Assembly (NCBI RefSeq): GCF_048544455.1
Contig: NC_133534.1
Coordinates: 224,158,292-224,222,291, forward strand
Direction: 5' to 3'
Origin: Silene latifolia
Lineage: Eukaryota > Streptophyta > Magnoliopsida > Caryophyllales > Caryophyllaceae
DNA length: 64,000 nucleotides
Shown: one piece after another, positions 33,710-47,428 of the stretch
Position numbering within the stretch: position 1 is the stretch's first letter
How the letters are laid out: the number at the start of each line of letters is the position of its first letter
Notes under the pieces: model-generated
Told to the model about the DNA's origin: nothing
The model's input: the letters and a program-made list of their open reading frames with translations, nothing else
Database searches by the model: none
Translations under genes and position numbers: made by a program

Positions 33710-36700
33710 CTACAACTCAGGAACACGTTTAATTCCCATGGAATTAACATGCCCTTCATGCTTATCTTGTCGTAATGGTTTAGTGAGAGGATCTGCTATG
33801 TTATCATCTGTAGCAATCTTTTCTATCACTACCTCCTTTTGCTCCACGTAATCTCGGATTAGATGAGCTTTCGTTGTACATGTCTAGACTTGTTGCTAGA
33901 CTTAGGCTCCTTAGCTTGGAAGATGGCACCTCTATTGTCGCAATAGATGGTGATCGGGTCATTCGAACTAGGCACTACAGATAGTCCTTGTAAGAATTGA
34001 CGCATCCATATCGCTTCCTTTGCCGCTTCGCACGCGGCATAGTACTCGGACTCGATCGTAGAATCTCTGTAACACTTTGTTTGGAACTCTTCCAGTGATG
34101 CAGCGCCATTAAGAGTAAAAACGAATCCGGACTCAGATTTCGAGTCATCTCGATCCGTTTGGAAGCTAGCATCTGCGAGAGGTTCGCATAGCTTTTGTTC
34201 GCCTCCATAAGTCAATGCCCAATCTTTAGTCCTCCGTAGGTACTTAAGAATGTTCTTGACACCATCCAATGTGATTCACCTGGATGTTGTTGGAATCGAC
34301 TTGTCATACTCAATGCATATGCCACGTCCGGACGTGTGCATATCATGGCATACATGATTGATCCTATAGCCGAGACATAAGGAATCCGTGTCATGCGCTC
34401 TTTCTCTTCCGGTGTCTCTGGTGCCCGAGACTTGCTCAAATGCACCCCTGGAGCCATAGGAAGAAACCCCTTTTTGGAGTTAGTCATCTTTGAATCTCTC
34501 TAGGATCTTATCTATGTAAGACTCTGATCGAGAGATAACATCCGACGTGATCTATCTCGATAGATACGGATGCCCAAAATTCTTTGTGCCTCACCCAGAT
34601 CTTTCATCTGGAAATGGTTCTTTAACCATACTTTTACCGAAGTTAAGAGAGGTATGTCATTCCCAATCAGGAGTATGTCATCGACATACAATATTAGGAA
34701 GACAATCTTGCTCCCACTCGACTTGATATATAGACATGGTTCCTCGACCGATCGAGTAAATCCAGTTTCTTTTATCACTTGGTCGAAACGATGATTCCAA
34801 CTCCTAGAAGCTTGCTTAAGTCCATAGATAGAACGCTTAAGCTTGCACACTTTCTTAGGATGTTCTGGATCGATGAAACCTTCGGGTTGCACCATGTACA
34901 ACTCTTCCTCCAAAAAACCGTTTAAGAAGGCGGTTTTCACATCCATCTGCCAAATTTCATAGTCATGAAAAGCGGCAATCGCTAAGATAATCCGAATGGA
35001 ACGCAAAGATGACTACGGGTGCAAAAATTTCATCGTAGTGCGGACGGCACTTGGGTGAAACCTTTAGCAACTAGTCGTGCTTTATAGATATCTTGTTGAC
35101 CTTCCACAGAATGCTTTATCTTGTAAAGCCATTTGCATTGAAGGGGACGAACCTTAGCAGGTAAGTCAACAAGATCCCATACGTTGTTCTCATACATGGA
35201 GTCCATCTCGGATTGCATGGCCTCGAGCCATAGCTTTGAGTCAGAACTGGTCATGGCACCTTTATAGGTTGCGGGTTCACTACTCGTTAAGAGTAGAATG
35301 TCATCTATGTCATGTTCCTCGACCATACCAATGTATCTGTCCGGAGGAATAGAGACTCTTCCCGACCTCCTAGGTTCCTCAGGAATATTTACCGCAGCCG
35401 AGATTGAAGGAATTGGTTCCTCCAATGGTTGCTCGGTATTTGGTTCTGGAACCTCCGACAGCTCGAAGGTTTTATCACTCTTTGCATTCTCGAGAAATTC
35501 TTTCTCTAAGAATGTCGCACTAGCCGCAACAAATACACGTTGTTCGGTTGGCGAATAGAAGTAATGACCAAGTGTTCCTTTAGGATAACCTATAAAGTAT
35601 GTCTTGGCCGATCGCGGGCCGAGCTTATCCTCGTGTCTCCACTTGACATAAGCCTCGCAGCCCCAAACCCGTATAAAGGACAAGTTAGGGACCATTCCCT
35701 TCCATAGTTCATATGGAGTCTTGTCAACAGCTTTAGACATACTTCGGTTAAGTATTAGAGCAAACGAGAAGAGCATAACCCCATAATGAGTCGGCACCAC
35801 TGTGTGACTCATCATGGATCGAACCATATCTAGTAGTGTTCGATTTCTCCGTTCGGACACACCATTCAACCGAGGTGTTCCAGGTGGAGTTAACTGTAAG
35901 GCAATCCCACAGTCTTTGAGGTGTTGATCAAACTCGTGAGAAAGATACTCGCCACCGCGGTCTGAGCGCAGTGTTTTAATCTTTCTTCCCAGTAGGCTCT
36001 GTACCCTATTCTGGTATTCCTTGAATTTCTCAAAGGATTCACTTTTGTGCTTCATTAAGTAGACATAGCCATATCTACTTAAATCATCCGTGAAAGTGAT
36101 GAAATACCTATAGCCTTCTCGTGCGGTGATTGACATAGGTCCACACACATCCGTATGTATGAGTCCTAATAGGTCAGCAGCGCGCATTCCAACACCTTTG
36201 AAGGAAATCCGAGTCATCTTGCCAATGAGACATGATTCACACGTGCTAAATGATTGAAATTCAAAGGCCGAGATAGCTCCATTCTTTATGAGCTGTTTTA
36301 CGCGTTTCTCATTAATGTGTCCCATACGGCAGTGCCATAGATACGTTTGATCTTTGTCACCAACCTTTAACTTTTTATTCATTACGTGTAATATTTCGGT
36401 GGTCTGATCTAAAACATAAATTCCGTTCATGGAGACTGCCTTGCCATAAATCATATCGTGTAATGAGAAAATGCAAGTATTATTCTCTATTACAAATGAA
36501 AAACCAAGTTTGTCAAGTGCAGAAACTGATATATTGTTTTTAGAAAGATTGGGTACATAATAGCAGTTATATAAAAATAACTCAAATCCGCTAGGAAGCT
36601 GGATCACGTATGTTCCCCTCGAGACGGCAGCCACTCGTGCTCCATTCCCGACACGCAGGTCCACCTCACCCTTTACGAGGGGTTCGATGTTTCGGAGCCC

Positions 36701-36859
36701 CTGCACATGATTACACAGATGAGAACCACAACCAGTATCTAGTACCCAAGTTCCGTAACTTGTGTGGTTAATCTCAATCATATGAATAAAAGTAGAAGAG
36801 GAAGAAAACATACCAACAGGTTTAACACGACCTGCTTTTATGTCCTCATGGTAAACAGG
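33710..36859 (-). pseudogene. pol: Copia pol of E4: protease, integrase, reverse transcriptase, RNase H (broken)
   Basis: The long open part is 36907-35030 (minus). Numbered from its Met, it holds the protease motif WVLDTGCGSH (D57-T58-G59), integrase zinc-binding H192, H197, C223 and C226, and the integrase catalytic triad D253 (HTDVCGP), D316 (RSDRGGEY) and E352 (NGVSERRNRT). Reverse transcriptase follows in pieces, with QMDVKTAFLNG and LYVDDILLIGND (35006-34512). RNase H lies at 34269-33859 (ADASFQTDRDD, ESEYYAA). Frameshifts near 35040, 34510 and 34265 split it. Part of the integrase around 35790 reads differently from E6, as a local shift. The last codons end at the stop 33710-33712. Confidence 0.88.
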
Positions 36860-37735
36860 ACATGTACGCCTCCAATGCCCAGTCTTGTGGCAGTGATGGC
36901 ATTCCATGTTTTCAGTCTTGCTCTTTGTCGCGCCTGATGAGTTGCTTGCCTCACCAGGCCCACTCTTACCTGATCCCGACTTCTTAAACTTCGGTTTACC
37001 TACCGCTAGGTCTGCCTAAGCTTTGCCCTTACCCTTGCCCTTGTTTGACACAACGAGAACATCCTGTTTCAAGCTCCCACTGAACTTCATGTCCTTCTCG
37101 GTCTGTACGAGAAGGGAGTGTAGTTCATGAGGACTTTTCTTCAAATCATTCATATAGTAATTCGCTCTAAAGAGCGCAAAACCATCGTGGAGTGAATGAA
37201 GCATGCGGTCAATCACGATGTTCTCGCTGATTCTACAATCAAGCGCCTCCAGTCTCTCGACATTCTAAATCATGCTGAGAATGTGTGGGCTAACCGGTTG
37301 GCCCTTCTGGAGTCTTGAATCAAAGAAGCGAGTGGTATGCTCATAGGTCACGATTCTCGGTGCTTTTGAGAATTCCTTGGTGAGCGTGGTGAAAATCTTG
37401 TTTGCACCTTGGGCTATGAAGCGTTTCTGCAAATTGGATTCCATTGCAAAAATGAGTACGTTTTTAATCGCACCCGCTTCCATGACGAAATCGTTATACT
37501 TGGCGATCTCGTTAGCTCCCACCGTGGGACCCGGGTTTGACGGGATGGGCTCTGTCGAAATTTGAGCTTCCGTCGGTGCAAGGGCGGCATTCCGTAATGC
37601 CGCCTCCCGGTCCGTGAAGTTTGATCCATCATTCTTGATCGAGTTGATTCGATTCATCCGATTCATGAAGATCCGAAGCCAGGACTCACGGTCCAATGTG
37701 GCACTTGGCATTGGGTCATCAGCACGGCCAGCCAT
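36860..37735 (-). pseudogene. gag: Copia gag of E4 (broken)
   Basis: ATG at 37735 (MAGRADDPMPSA). Homologous to the E6 gag and, more distantly, the E3 gag (GAIKNVLIFAMESNLQ). A TAG at about 37265 interrupts SMI-NVE, where E6 has Glu, and a second TAG lies near 37016. A locally altered reading near 37560-37600 suggests paired indels. The zinc knuckle CHHCHKTGHWRRTC at 36901-36860 is complete. In this family gag runs straight into pol without a stop. Confidence 0.85.
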
Positions 37736-39554
37736 TTTGTTATTAGCAGTTTTTATGTGATCGTGATCTACACTGAAAAAAATGAAAAACAAAACGAAAT
37801 AAGCAACTCATCGAGGTGATTTAAGTCTATTAAAAAATTCATTTTAATCGTGCAGACTCATTGCACTTGCATAATTGATCTCCCTCAAAAATAATACAAG
37901 TGATCCCAAGACTCAATTTCCGTAAATTGATAAGCCAACTGTTTAGCTAGTTCTATCGTTAGAACTCTTGGTCGATAGATTTCCGTAAATCCTATCTATA
38001 GTCCACCATAATCACAGGATCGTACGAGTGACCATAGTGTTGAGATAAAATAGGTCAATCAGTTCCAACTTACCCGACGTAGAAGGGGTCATATTATGCC
38101 TACCGACGAAGAAGGGACTCATTGGAGTTTGACCTATAAAGACTGTTCTCAATTTTTGTTTATACGAGGAAGATCCCATCAATTTAGTTTTAATTCATTT
38201 TAAGTGAACGAAAAACTAGCATTACGTGAATGAATTAACTTAGGTGATGGCTTAATTAAAACGTATGATATCTGTATATCAAAGAAAACTAACGCGTGAC
38301 CTCTATATGAGTCAGTTTTCATGCAATTATTAGGTGGTTTGGTTTTTAGGCGGAATATGATGCAATCTATCGTTACGATAAGATAAATGAAAGAGTGCAA
38401 AAACGTAAATAAAAATTCCTAGTGTGGCCTATCCTAGTAAAAAGAACATAATACAACTTTGGAATCCACCGTTGGACCCGAGAAGCTTGTCTTGATGTTC
38501 CATCTTTGTCCATGCAGCGGGAGTGAGCATCCGATCTCCATCTTTGGTCTTCTCAAAATTACAATTAAAATTTACAAAAATAAACCTATTTACATTCTAA
38601 ATAAAAACTGTAATTACAAGAAAAAAAAAATCAAAATGGAGATACGAGATCTCAAAATACAACCAAGACCGTGTTCCATCATTACGGTAACACGTTCTAC
38701 TAAGGCCACACTAAGTTACAACTGTTTGTAAAAATTAAATACGTAATAAAACATTCAAAACATTCAAAAATAACGATAAATAAAATGCATCAACTAAAAT
38801 AAAATTTATTCGTGACATAATTCCGTAATTATGTTAAATTTATCCAAACCACCAATGATAATTAAAATTATGTGACAAAACCGCTTTAATCAACTTAATT
38901 TTAATTCATTACAATCCGTTACTTTAAAATTGCTTTAAAATAACTAAATGGTACGTGGGTGAACCGTTTCACTATCAAGCGAATGCATAAAATCCGTATT
39001 ATGCATAAAACATGGCCAAAAAAAAAACATGAAATTTTTTTTTTATTTCTTCACGGCTGAACCGTGAATAGGGCAGCAAAAAAAAATTTTTTTTTTTTAT
39101 AGGTTGCAAATGCCGAGAGCTCAAAAGAGCAAAAAAAAAAAAATTTTTTTAGCGGCTAGAAAAAAAAACGTGAGCATCAAACAATCAAAACAAAATCGAT
39201 TTGATAAAAACCAATTGCAATTTCACCTAATCCGTATAGAAATGAATTTACAATTGATGATACTTTAACATATTGCTATGATTATCGTTTAAAATAACAA
39301 TATGCAAAGAACGATTGAAAACAAAACATCGTCTGATCAGACGGTAAAAGTTTGTCACGATTTTCAAAGAAACAAAACAACAACAACCATAACCGTGTAT
39401 GCTAGGCACGGTTTCCAATGACAAAAAAAACGCAGCAGCCAAAAAAAATAATCTGCCGAGACAAAAATAGCTGCTGCCGCACGGTTTTCAATGCACAAAA
39501 TTTATCGATTCAAATTCGTTTGATGAAAATCACAAAGAAAATTTACGTGGCCTC
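37736..39554 (-). other. 5' leader of E4
   Basis: 1.8 kb between primer site and gag, AT-rich, no gene supported. Its gag-proximal part matches 63228-64000 of E6. It contains the A/T-tract cluster at 39028-39160. Confidence 0.65.
39028..39160. repeat. Clustered A-tract/T-tract palindromes in the E4 leader
   Basis: Three homopolymer blocks lie within 130 bp: a T run at about 39038-39048, an A run passing directly into a T run near 39077-39097, and another near 39130-39147. Each A-to-T switch is a perfect AT palindrome able to form a hairpin. Confidence 0.7.
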
Positions 39555-39566
39555 GCTCTGATACCA
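39555..39566 (-). other. Primer-binding site of E4 (initiator tRNA-Met)
   Basis: The reverse complement is TGGTATCAGAGC, the exact Copia consensus, 2 bp from the LTR edge at 39569. Confidence 0.9.
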
Positions 39567-39568
39567 CT

Positions 39569-39922
39569 TGTGGGGTAATATCCTTATAATACCCTTAAAA
39601 TTTAGGACTATAACGCAAATTTTACATGTGATAATTGTCATAAAACAAAATTACGAGAGAAAACGATAAAGCATAAGAATTAACCTAGGGTCCTAGAGAA
39701 TTCGGCCTAAGATAGAAATCAACGTAGATTTCTTCCTAATCGATGCACCCAAGACCGTCTGAGACTATGCCCTTGTGCTAGAATGTATTCTCTAATTGCT
39801 TTGCAATATTGCGAGAATTGTTGTGAGTTTTGCTAGATGTGAGATCTAAGTTTTTCAGAGAAAAATGCTCCTCAAAACCCTAATTTTGTTTCAAATGAAT
39901 GATTAGGTTACAAAAGAGAGAG
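39569..39922 (-). repeat. 5' LTR of E4, first part (continues at 48692)
   Basis: Matches the start of 31881-32855. It is split by E5 after GAGAG (39918-39922). Confidence 0.9.
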
Positions 39923-41183
39923 TGAAGGAAATGTAGATTCATATACATATTTAACATATTCATATATGTCTAAATAATTTGTCATAAAATTAAAACGGAT
40001 TTTATGCATGCAAACATTAATATAAAAGAAGAGAAATAATGTCCTTACATTCAATATTTCGGCTATATTGGGCACAAGAGAGATCACCTTTCTCTTCTTG
40101 TTCTTGAGCTTTTCCAATGGAAGAACAAAGATCTAAGTGTAAGATCTCTCCCTATGTATTATACCCAAGGCTTTCACTTAATCTAATTAATATTATAAGT
40201 ACTAGTATAATATTAATCTTAGTAGAAAATAGACCCAAAAATATTATATACTCTTAATATTTTCGGTTTTATGGGAGGAAGAAGAAGAGAGGATTTTGTC
40301 TCTCTAAAACTCTTATATCTTGATGAGTAAAAAGAATGAATAAGCATACACTACCTCTTAGTGAATATTAGGCAAAATAAGAAAAACAAACTCAAGTGTT
40401 TTTACTTCCCAAAACCGGTGGGAGTGGAGGAAGGAAAGAGCCAATGCATGAAATTGTTGCTCTTAACAATGTTCATAGGCTTGCATGGCTAGATTACTTT
40501 ATAATCATTATGTTTTTCTTATTTAAAATATAAACACAATGTTAAGTCCATTCCCCTCTTATTTTCGGCACTTTGCATAACATGGTGTCCATATTATTTT
40601 TGTCAATTGTCTATATGTTACATGTCACATGTCACATATATTTGTTATGTAATTTTTAACATATTAAAAATCAACGTATTATCAAAAATACGTCTCATAC
40701 AAAAATTGACTTAGTAATTTCACAATTACTCGTACCAAAATATTTTACCACTTTATAAATCACAACAGTTTGTATTTATAATAATTCATTCAATTCAATT
40801 GTTACATTAAACAATTATTTCATCCGAGTAATGATACAATTCAATTACTTGGACCGTATCTCATTTAATCACATTTCAATTTGATACGTAAATTTTACTT
40901 CCAAAATCGCCCGTCAATTTTCAAGTAATTTAATCAACTCGTAACGTTATACGATTAATTAAATAATCAATTAAGTGTATTGCCCTTTAGGTATGACCTA
41001 GGGGTCAACTGATCATCACCGTCACACACGGTAATGTCAAACTCTAGTCACCCAATCATTACCGATATATGTTGACCAGTTGACAAGAACAATATTACTT
41101 CCCAATTGTATTCTTAAAATGAGATTTAGTAATGATATTTAAATCATGTGATCGCACTATTGTTGAGGACACATTTCCCAACA
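39923..41183 (-). repeat. 3' LTR of E5 (element sense)
   Basis: 1261 bp, plus-strand ends TGAAGGAAATG...TTCCCAACA. It matches 47429-48691. The open frame at 39908-40117 recurs in the other LTR at 47387-47623 and is LTR sequence, not a gene. Confidence 0.9.
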
Positions 41184-41194
41184 ATCTCCCACTT
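41184..41194 (-). other. Polypurine tract of E5
   Basis: The reverse complement AAGTGGGAGAT directly adjoins the LTR. Confidence 0.8.
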
Positions 41195-42559
41195 GTCCTC
41201 GACAAGTGTGCGTCACCAATTCTCTTGTCCTATTACTATCTCCCACTCAATGCAAGGTGTCTTTCAGGTCGTACTTGCAAGTGATCATATCGAGAGTGGT
41301 TTCCTCGATCCGGAGAATAAGCGATTGACCGGATTTATCCACACCGGATACCTTCCGAGCGTGGCCACGCATTTCGATTCATTACTCCTCGAGTGGCCCC
41401 GAGATATTGTTTTAACCCTGACAAGGGGATGGACAATTCCTATCGCACTCATTCCCTTCGACTAGCCACGACCATCATAACCCAAAATATGCCCATTTGA
41501 CCCCATTTACGAAGGTCGTAGTAACACAAATCAAAGTTAATCGAAATCGAGCCATCTTAGGTGAATAGTCTTTAGTCAAAAGAATCGACTCATTAGAATA
41601 CTATAGCAGCTCTTGTCACGACCAGGCTATATAAATTTGCCAGAACTCTATAAGCGGTCATTAGGCCCGACAAGGTGTTCCTAACATCTTCCTATGTGAT
41701 CGACTAGTCATCTCACATGACTGTATGGCACTTGAACTTGCCATCAATCGCATCACACTCTAGTCACTTCGAGACGTCACCTCATACAAGTGACTATGGG
41801 CGAATACAATGTTAATCCGTGTTCACTTTAACGGGGTTCAATTGTCTCTACAACCCGTTTGGATGTAACAAAGTATAATAAAAGAGTTTTAAAGTAAAAC
41901 TCGAACGACAAATGCGATTATCACATATGAATAGTCAATGCCTGATTACTATTTCATATTCTATAATCTAATTTGATCTTGTACGTAGTTGTCCATTTCA
42001 ATTCAATTGAAATGACATGACTCATCATGTTTAGCCTTTGAGAAGGCAGCCTTTGAGAAGGCTTTGGTTAGTAGGTTTTATCAACTTCTTGTACCTTACT
42101 CAACCTTACTACATACTCGTTTTCCTTTGTAATGTATACATTTGCATTACAAAACTTTCTGAGTACGTGTCGAGATCCAATCAAGACATAGGCCCTCTAG
42201 CCTTAGAATAGCTCCCACTTTGTTTTCACAAAGTGTGCGGGACTCATCCTCTTGCACATCTCATGATTGCAAGTGTACTCAATTTCCGTTATAAATATCT
42301 CTCATTGTTCTTTATTGCCTAGAACGATTCTAGAAAATCTACTTCTTAATTATTATAGCCACAATGGTATCTTAACCATCCTAATGTGTTTTGATTATGG
42401 TTTTGTCGGAAACCATGCGCAATCTCAATTGTCAATTGTCACTTGTGTAACACCCTTACACAAAATTGCATCAAAAACACTTTGCTTTACTTCCTTAATG
42501 CTTCTGCAAGCACTTAAGGGTAATCTTTATTTACTAGGTAAAGATTACTTAAATTCGAT
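41195..42559 (-). other. 3' non-coding region of E5
   Basis: No gene supported. 41500-41900 is the reverse complement of E3 sequence around 29600-29950, confirming the shared family. Confidence 0.6.
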
Positions 42560-42960
42560 TTTGAAAACAGTTCATCATACTCAAGGTATATGAAGTGTTA
42601 TACATCATTACCCATTTAATTGATCCGGCAGCGGAAGCAAGTGGAATCAATCAAATATGTTCAATTTATTTGAACTAGTCATGAATCTTATCAACATAAG
42701 ACTTCTTACTGACGCTAATATCATGTGGATTTATCTTCATAGATCCGGATATTAAAGATGTATTATAATACTCCAAAAGTCTTAAATCATTCTTGATGAT
42801 CAATATGTCATCCACATATTGGACTAATTAAAATTTCCGTAACTCCCACTAAACTTCATGTATAAACACAACTTCTCGACTTATCGAGAAATGTTTTATC
42901 ACATGATCAAAATGTTGATTCTAACTCATTTTTGTCCTACTTAAGACCCTCTCTTAAGTT
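42560..42960 (-). pseudogene. Copia reverse transcriptase relic in E5
   Basis: The reverse complement of 42787-42822 encodes QYVDDILIIKND, the catalytic reverse transcriptase motif. About 100 bp upstream (higher coordinates) is FDHVIK, where E4 and E6 have FDQVIK in the segment after the conserved QASRSWN box. Frames are otherwise broken by stops and indels, so no activity is possible. Confidence 0.7.
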
Positions 42961-44584
42961 TCACATTATCTTAGGATTGTAAGAATCTACTAAACTCAAG
43001 ACATGTATTGAATACATTCCTTCTATTGAAGAAGTGGGTTTTAGATTCACTTGCTATGTATTTCATAACCTCATAATGAAACACAATCCCTAAGAAGATC
43101 CAAATAGACTTAAGCATTTCAATTAGTGCAAAACCCTTTGTCACTAATCAACCAATCTTGCTATGAAATATCTCTTTATTAGTGCAAAACCCTTTGTCAC
43201 TAATCAAGCCTTTATTTCGGATTTTTATGGCTCTAAGCCTTGTATTGAGTTGTGACTTAAACACTCTTATGTAAGTCATATGTTCATTACTTTCCAGAAG
43301 TAATCAATCTTGAATCAAACAATTTCTTTGTAAGTTATAAGCTCTTTACTTTCTTAAAAGTAACATGAATTCATCATTTTTAACAAGTGACGAATTTTAA
43401 CCTCCTAGGTTTTGAAGAAACAATGTCTTACACAAAACGTCTCATGTAGCCAAGAAAGACCAGTTTCTTGCGACATAGCATCTTTGTGGCTCTTTGAATA
43501 ATTTTCTCCCACTCTGTCTTCTAAAATAAACTTGTATTTTAGAAAGACAGCTTCATGAGCCGCAAACCCGTCGTACTCGTGATAATTGAAAAGGAAAAAT
43601 GAGCATTTGTTTCTTGTGAGAACTTACAAGCATGGTACCCTTACCATTTCATATCTCATATGTTTTGATTTAGTGGAAAAATAATTTAGACAAAAATGAT
43701 AAAATCCCCAAAAGGATCAAGTTACTCAAAGTAACTTGATTGAAGTCCAAACCATATCGAATAGCGTTTGAATTCATATCCAATCACACATTATTCCATA
43801 ACGTGTGCTAAGAGAGATTAATTTGTGATACAATATCACATTTCCTTTGGCTTATATCAAAGTCTTCACTTTGATAATCCCATCACGACTAAATCGTGAT
43901 TACTTGAACTCTTGAACTTCTTCAAAGATTTCTCTATTTACCTTATTAAGTGAACATACTAGTGTCAACTTAAATCGTTGGTAAAAGAAAAAGATCAACC
44001 TATTTTGGATAAATGATTTACAATCTCGATCTCCTTTTTCAACCAAAAAGGCACGAGATATCTTGCTTTGAATACAAGATACGCATATACCATTAACAAT
44101 CTAATGGTTTCAAGAGTACTCGATAACTCTTTGCGTTCATCATTCCAAAATTTAAGGTTTAATCTTGGGTTACCAATTTGAATCTTACATCATCTACATG
44201 ATATATCATTCTAGTTTGGTTTAGAATATAATCACCTTGATAATGGGCTAGCCATACATCAAATTGTGGTGTATAGGGTCACAAAAGTGAAAACCTCTTT
44301 TGTATCTTAACAAGTTTATATTCTTATTTAGAGTTTATGTACTTAATAGTCACAATTAAGTACTACTTTAAATCCAAAAACTAGATTGAGTACACAATTA
44401 CTCTATCTCTCGATATTGTTGATGCTAGTCGTCATATTCTAATCATTCTATGTATCAAGTACAACGATGTAAACCACCACCGGTTTCTAATATTGACGAA
44501 GTGGCACTAGCAAAATTTATGTTTAATCAAATAAACATTTAAAGAAGAAGGTCCCATTAGATGTCACACAACTAACTTGTTGAT
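42961..44584 (-). other. Decayed coding region of E5
   Basis: Lies where protease and integrase would be expected. Nothing recognisable remains by eye. A 37-bp word (TTAGTGCAAAACCCTTTGTC and flank) is repeated at about 43124 and 43171. Confidence 0.5.
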
Positions 44585-44640
44585 TCTTCAATAATTTGGG
44601 GTAGTTTCCTTTCTCGTGTCCAACATTTAAGACAATGGAA
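44585..44640 (-). pseudogene. Gag zinc-knuckle relic in E5
   Basis: The reverse complement reads VLNVGHEKGNYPKLLK, aligning with CNGVGHWKRNCSKYL in the E3 gag. Cysteines of the knuckle are replaced, so only the GH and flanking residues remain. Confidence 0.5.
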
Positions 44641-45843
44641 ACTTTATTGGTTGGGATTGATAGGTTTAGTATCGTCATTCTCAACAACTTTACCTTTAAC
44701 ATTACCTTGTATCAATTCCATTATAATCTTTACTTCTTGAACCTCGTCCTTATCTTAACGGTTTAAGAGAATGCTCCCACTAAATTCAATGAGTCTTTAC
44801 TTAGAGAAGCAAAGTTGAATCTTATGAAGATTACTCTTCATTTGTTCGTTTTAGTCTTAAAACTTTCATTGAAGTGGTTGCGTTATTTTGGTCAATTACT
44901 AATTCAAACAAATCTAATTACCAAAATAATTTATCGCTTCAAGATACTTAATTCAATTAAGTATATGAATAACAATCCATTGCAAGTAGATGTGTTAGTC
45001 AAGAATCAAAAACCTGTTTGATAATGAATAACTTTAATCTATACTCTTTACAAGAGATCCTTAGCAATGGTTCATTTGAGGTTTTAGAAGCAAATTCAAA
45101 TTTTGTCTTTAGTTACGATATTTTAATGGAGATTTGAATCAAAAACGAAATGATATCGTATATGAATTGTGGTAAAGAAATAGAACAATATGATAACGGA
45201 ATAATGGAAAACTTAACATTTATCGTTTTATTAATACTTGTAGATAACAAGTTTTATGCATTTTTCTAGTGACCTCTACCCAACTAGAATAAATGATTCC
45301 AAGACCCAAATTCATATCAACTTAGGCACGGGGTAGCCGATGCAACCTTCATTAATATAACTCGGTGGATTAACCCTTTAATCGATTCTACTTTTAGAAC
45401 TCTTGGTCGATAAAATTACTCTAATGTTTATCTATAGCCCAAAACACATCAACAAGGGCACGGGGTAGCCGATGCAACCCTTATCAATTACTTTTGTTGA
45501 GTTCAATCCAAATTTCGAATAAATGTGTCCATTATCCAAATCCACATCAACTTGGGCACGGGGTAGCCGATACATCCCTTATCAACATGAATTCGGTGGA
45601 TTAACATTCATCACCCACTTCCCCTACGTAACAAGGTTTGTACCCCGGTGTGGCCGAGTGCACTCCCTCACGAAATAGGTTTTCATGGTTTCTACTATTT
45701 GGTAAGGCTATGTCTCAATTGATTGTTTTAGCGAGAGGTCATGTCAATTTATTATCTATCACGTTTTAAGTGAACTAAAGCGGTGAACTACGATAATTCT
45801 AATTGACACGGTCGATAAACTCGATAAGACAATGCATGTTTAG
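44641..45843 (-). other. E5 gag remnant and leader with repeated module
   Basis: No gene supported. A module starting GGCACGGGGTAGCCGAT recurs at 45325, 45457 and 45555 and corresponds to the CGGCTTTACCGATGCC modules of the E3 leader. Confidence 0.6.
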
Positions 45844-47414
45844 TTATGGCGATTTAGCGATGCATGTGACATAAAATAAAATGCAAGCATAAAATAAATA
45901 AATCCTAGTATGGCCTTTCCTAAAATAGAAAAACTCTTTAACTATTACAAATTCGGAAACCAACTCCATTGGTCCCTTGAACTTCGGTTGTTGCACGCAT
46001 CTCGAGGTAACACCGTCTTTATGTATCGCCATTCTTGAAGAAATCCGTTTTTAGGAACTCCGGAATGAATAAAATTACATAATAAATTACATAATAAATT
46101 ACATAATTTCCTATTATACATTTGTAACTAAAATAAAATAAATCTATTAAATTACAAAACGGTGATACGAGATCACAATAAAAAATTACAACCGAATCGA
46201 TATTCCCATACATTTCGGGAAATACCAATTAAAATCTAAGGCCATACTAAGTAAAATTACATAATTCAAAATTACATAAATTAAAATTATGACAATCATA
46301 AAGTAAAATGCAGCATTATAATATGTATGAACATGCTTCATTTTATGCTAAATCGCCTTTTAATTAGCCAATATCGTATATTACTCGGTTTTTACGGATT
46401 TGCGTGATTTCAACATTTTATAATCACAAAAATACATAAACTCATATTTATGCATAAGTTAATTACCCTAACCTCTTAGGACTCAAAATATAGTCTTCAC
46501 TAATAATTTGACCATAATTAACCTTTATTTACAAAATTGTTCATAAATGGACCAAAAAATTACAAAATAAGCTATTAAACTTCAAATAAATCCAAAAATT
46601 TCAAATAAATTCAAAATTTGAAATTTAAATTCATGAACATTCTGGAAAAATTCCATGACACTCATAATGTTCAAAATCTTAGGTTAAATATTTTCGAAAT
46701 TTTTCCGGAAAAACAATGTTGCGGTTTATCAATTTATAATAAAATAATCATAAAAAACATGGAAAAATTATTTTCATTAACTTTTCAATTTTATATCAGA
46801 AAAATATAATAAAATGCAACATTAGACGTTTTTCCTAAGTCATAGATTATGTTTTATTAATTTTCCACTAATAATGTCACTATTTATGCTATTTTTCTTC
46901 AAAAATCCATAAATCATGCATAAGGACCTCTTTATGGCCAATTATTTTACACACATCTTGTAAAATTGCATGTGACAACATATAAAATTTCTATGACCAG
47001 ATTCGAAAATTAACTCATATTAACCTATTTTTCACTTTAAATCCGAATTAAAATTGAAAAATCCATATTTCGAGCATAACAAGTCCTAAAATTATGAAAA
47101 TTTACAGGTTATCTCAAAATAATATGTATCACAACATATCCAAAAACCAAGTGAAAATTCGAAGTATAGCTATTTTTAGACCAAAAATGACATTTTTACT
47201 CATAAAATCACATTTAAATGCCATTATAGTAAATTATGAACAATAAAAATCCGAAAAATTAACCAAAATATCCTAAAACACTTTAGGACCAGAAATATTA
47301 ACATGCATGTAATTATTTCGTGATATATCATAATAACACAAATTTTACAAGTTTTATTTTGTTATTCATATAACTCGGAAAAACTTTTAACCAATTTGCA
47401 TGCAAACAACCGTG
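45844..47414 (-). other. 5' leader of E5
   Basis: Matches the E3 leader in reverse complement (for example 45844-46228 against 25206-25500). AT-rich with short open frames only; no gene supported. Confidence 0.6.
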
Positions 47415-47426
47415 GCTCTGATACCA
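47415..47426 (-). other. Primer-binding site of E5 (initiator tRNA-Met)
   Basis: The reverse complement TGGTATCAGAGC is the exact consensus, 2 bp from the LTR. Confidence 0.9.
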
Positions 47427-47428
47427 AT

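Noticed and set aside
39908..40117. 69-codon frame repeated at 47387-47623
   Set aside because: It is LTR sequence of E5 present in both LTRs, not a duplicated gene.
45325..45575. CRISPR-like spaced repeats
   Set aside because: Only three diverged copies with irregular spacing in a plant retrotransposon leader.
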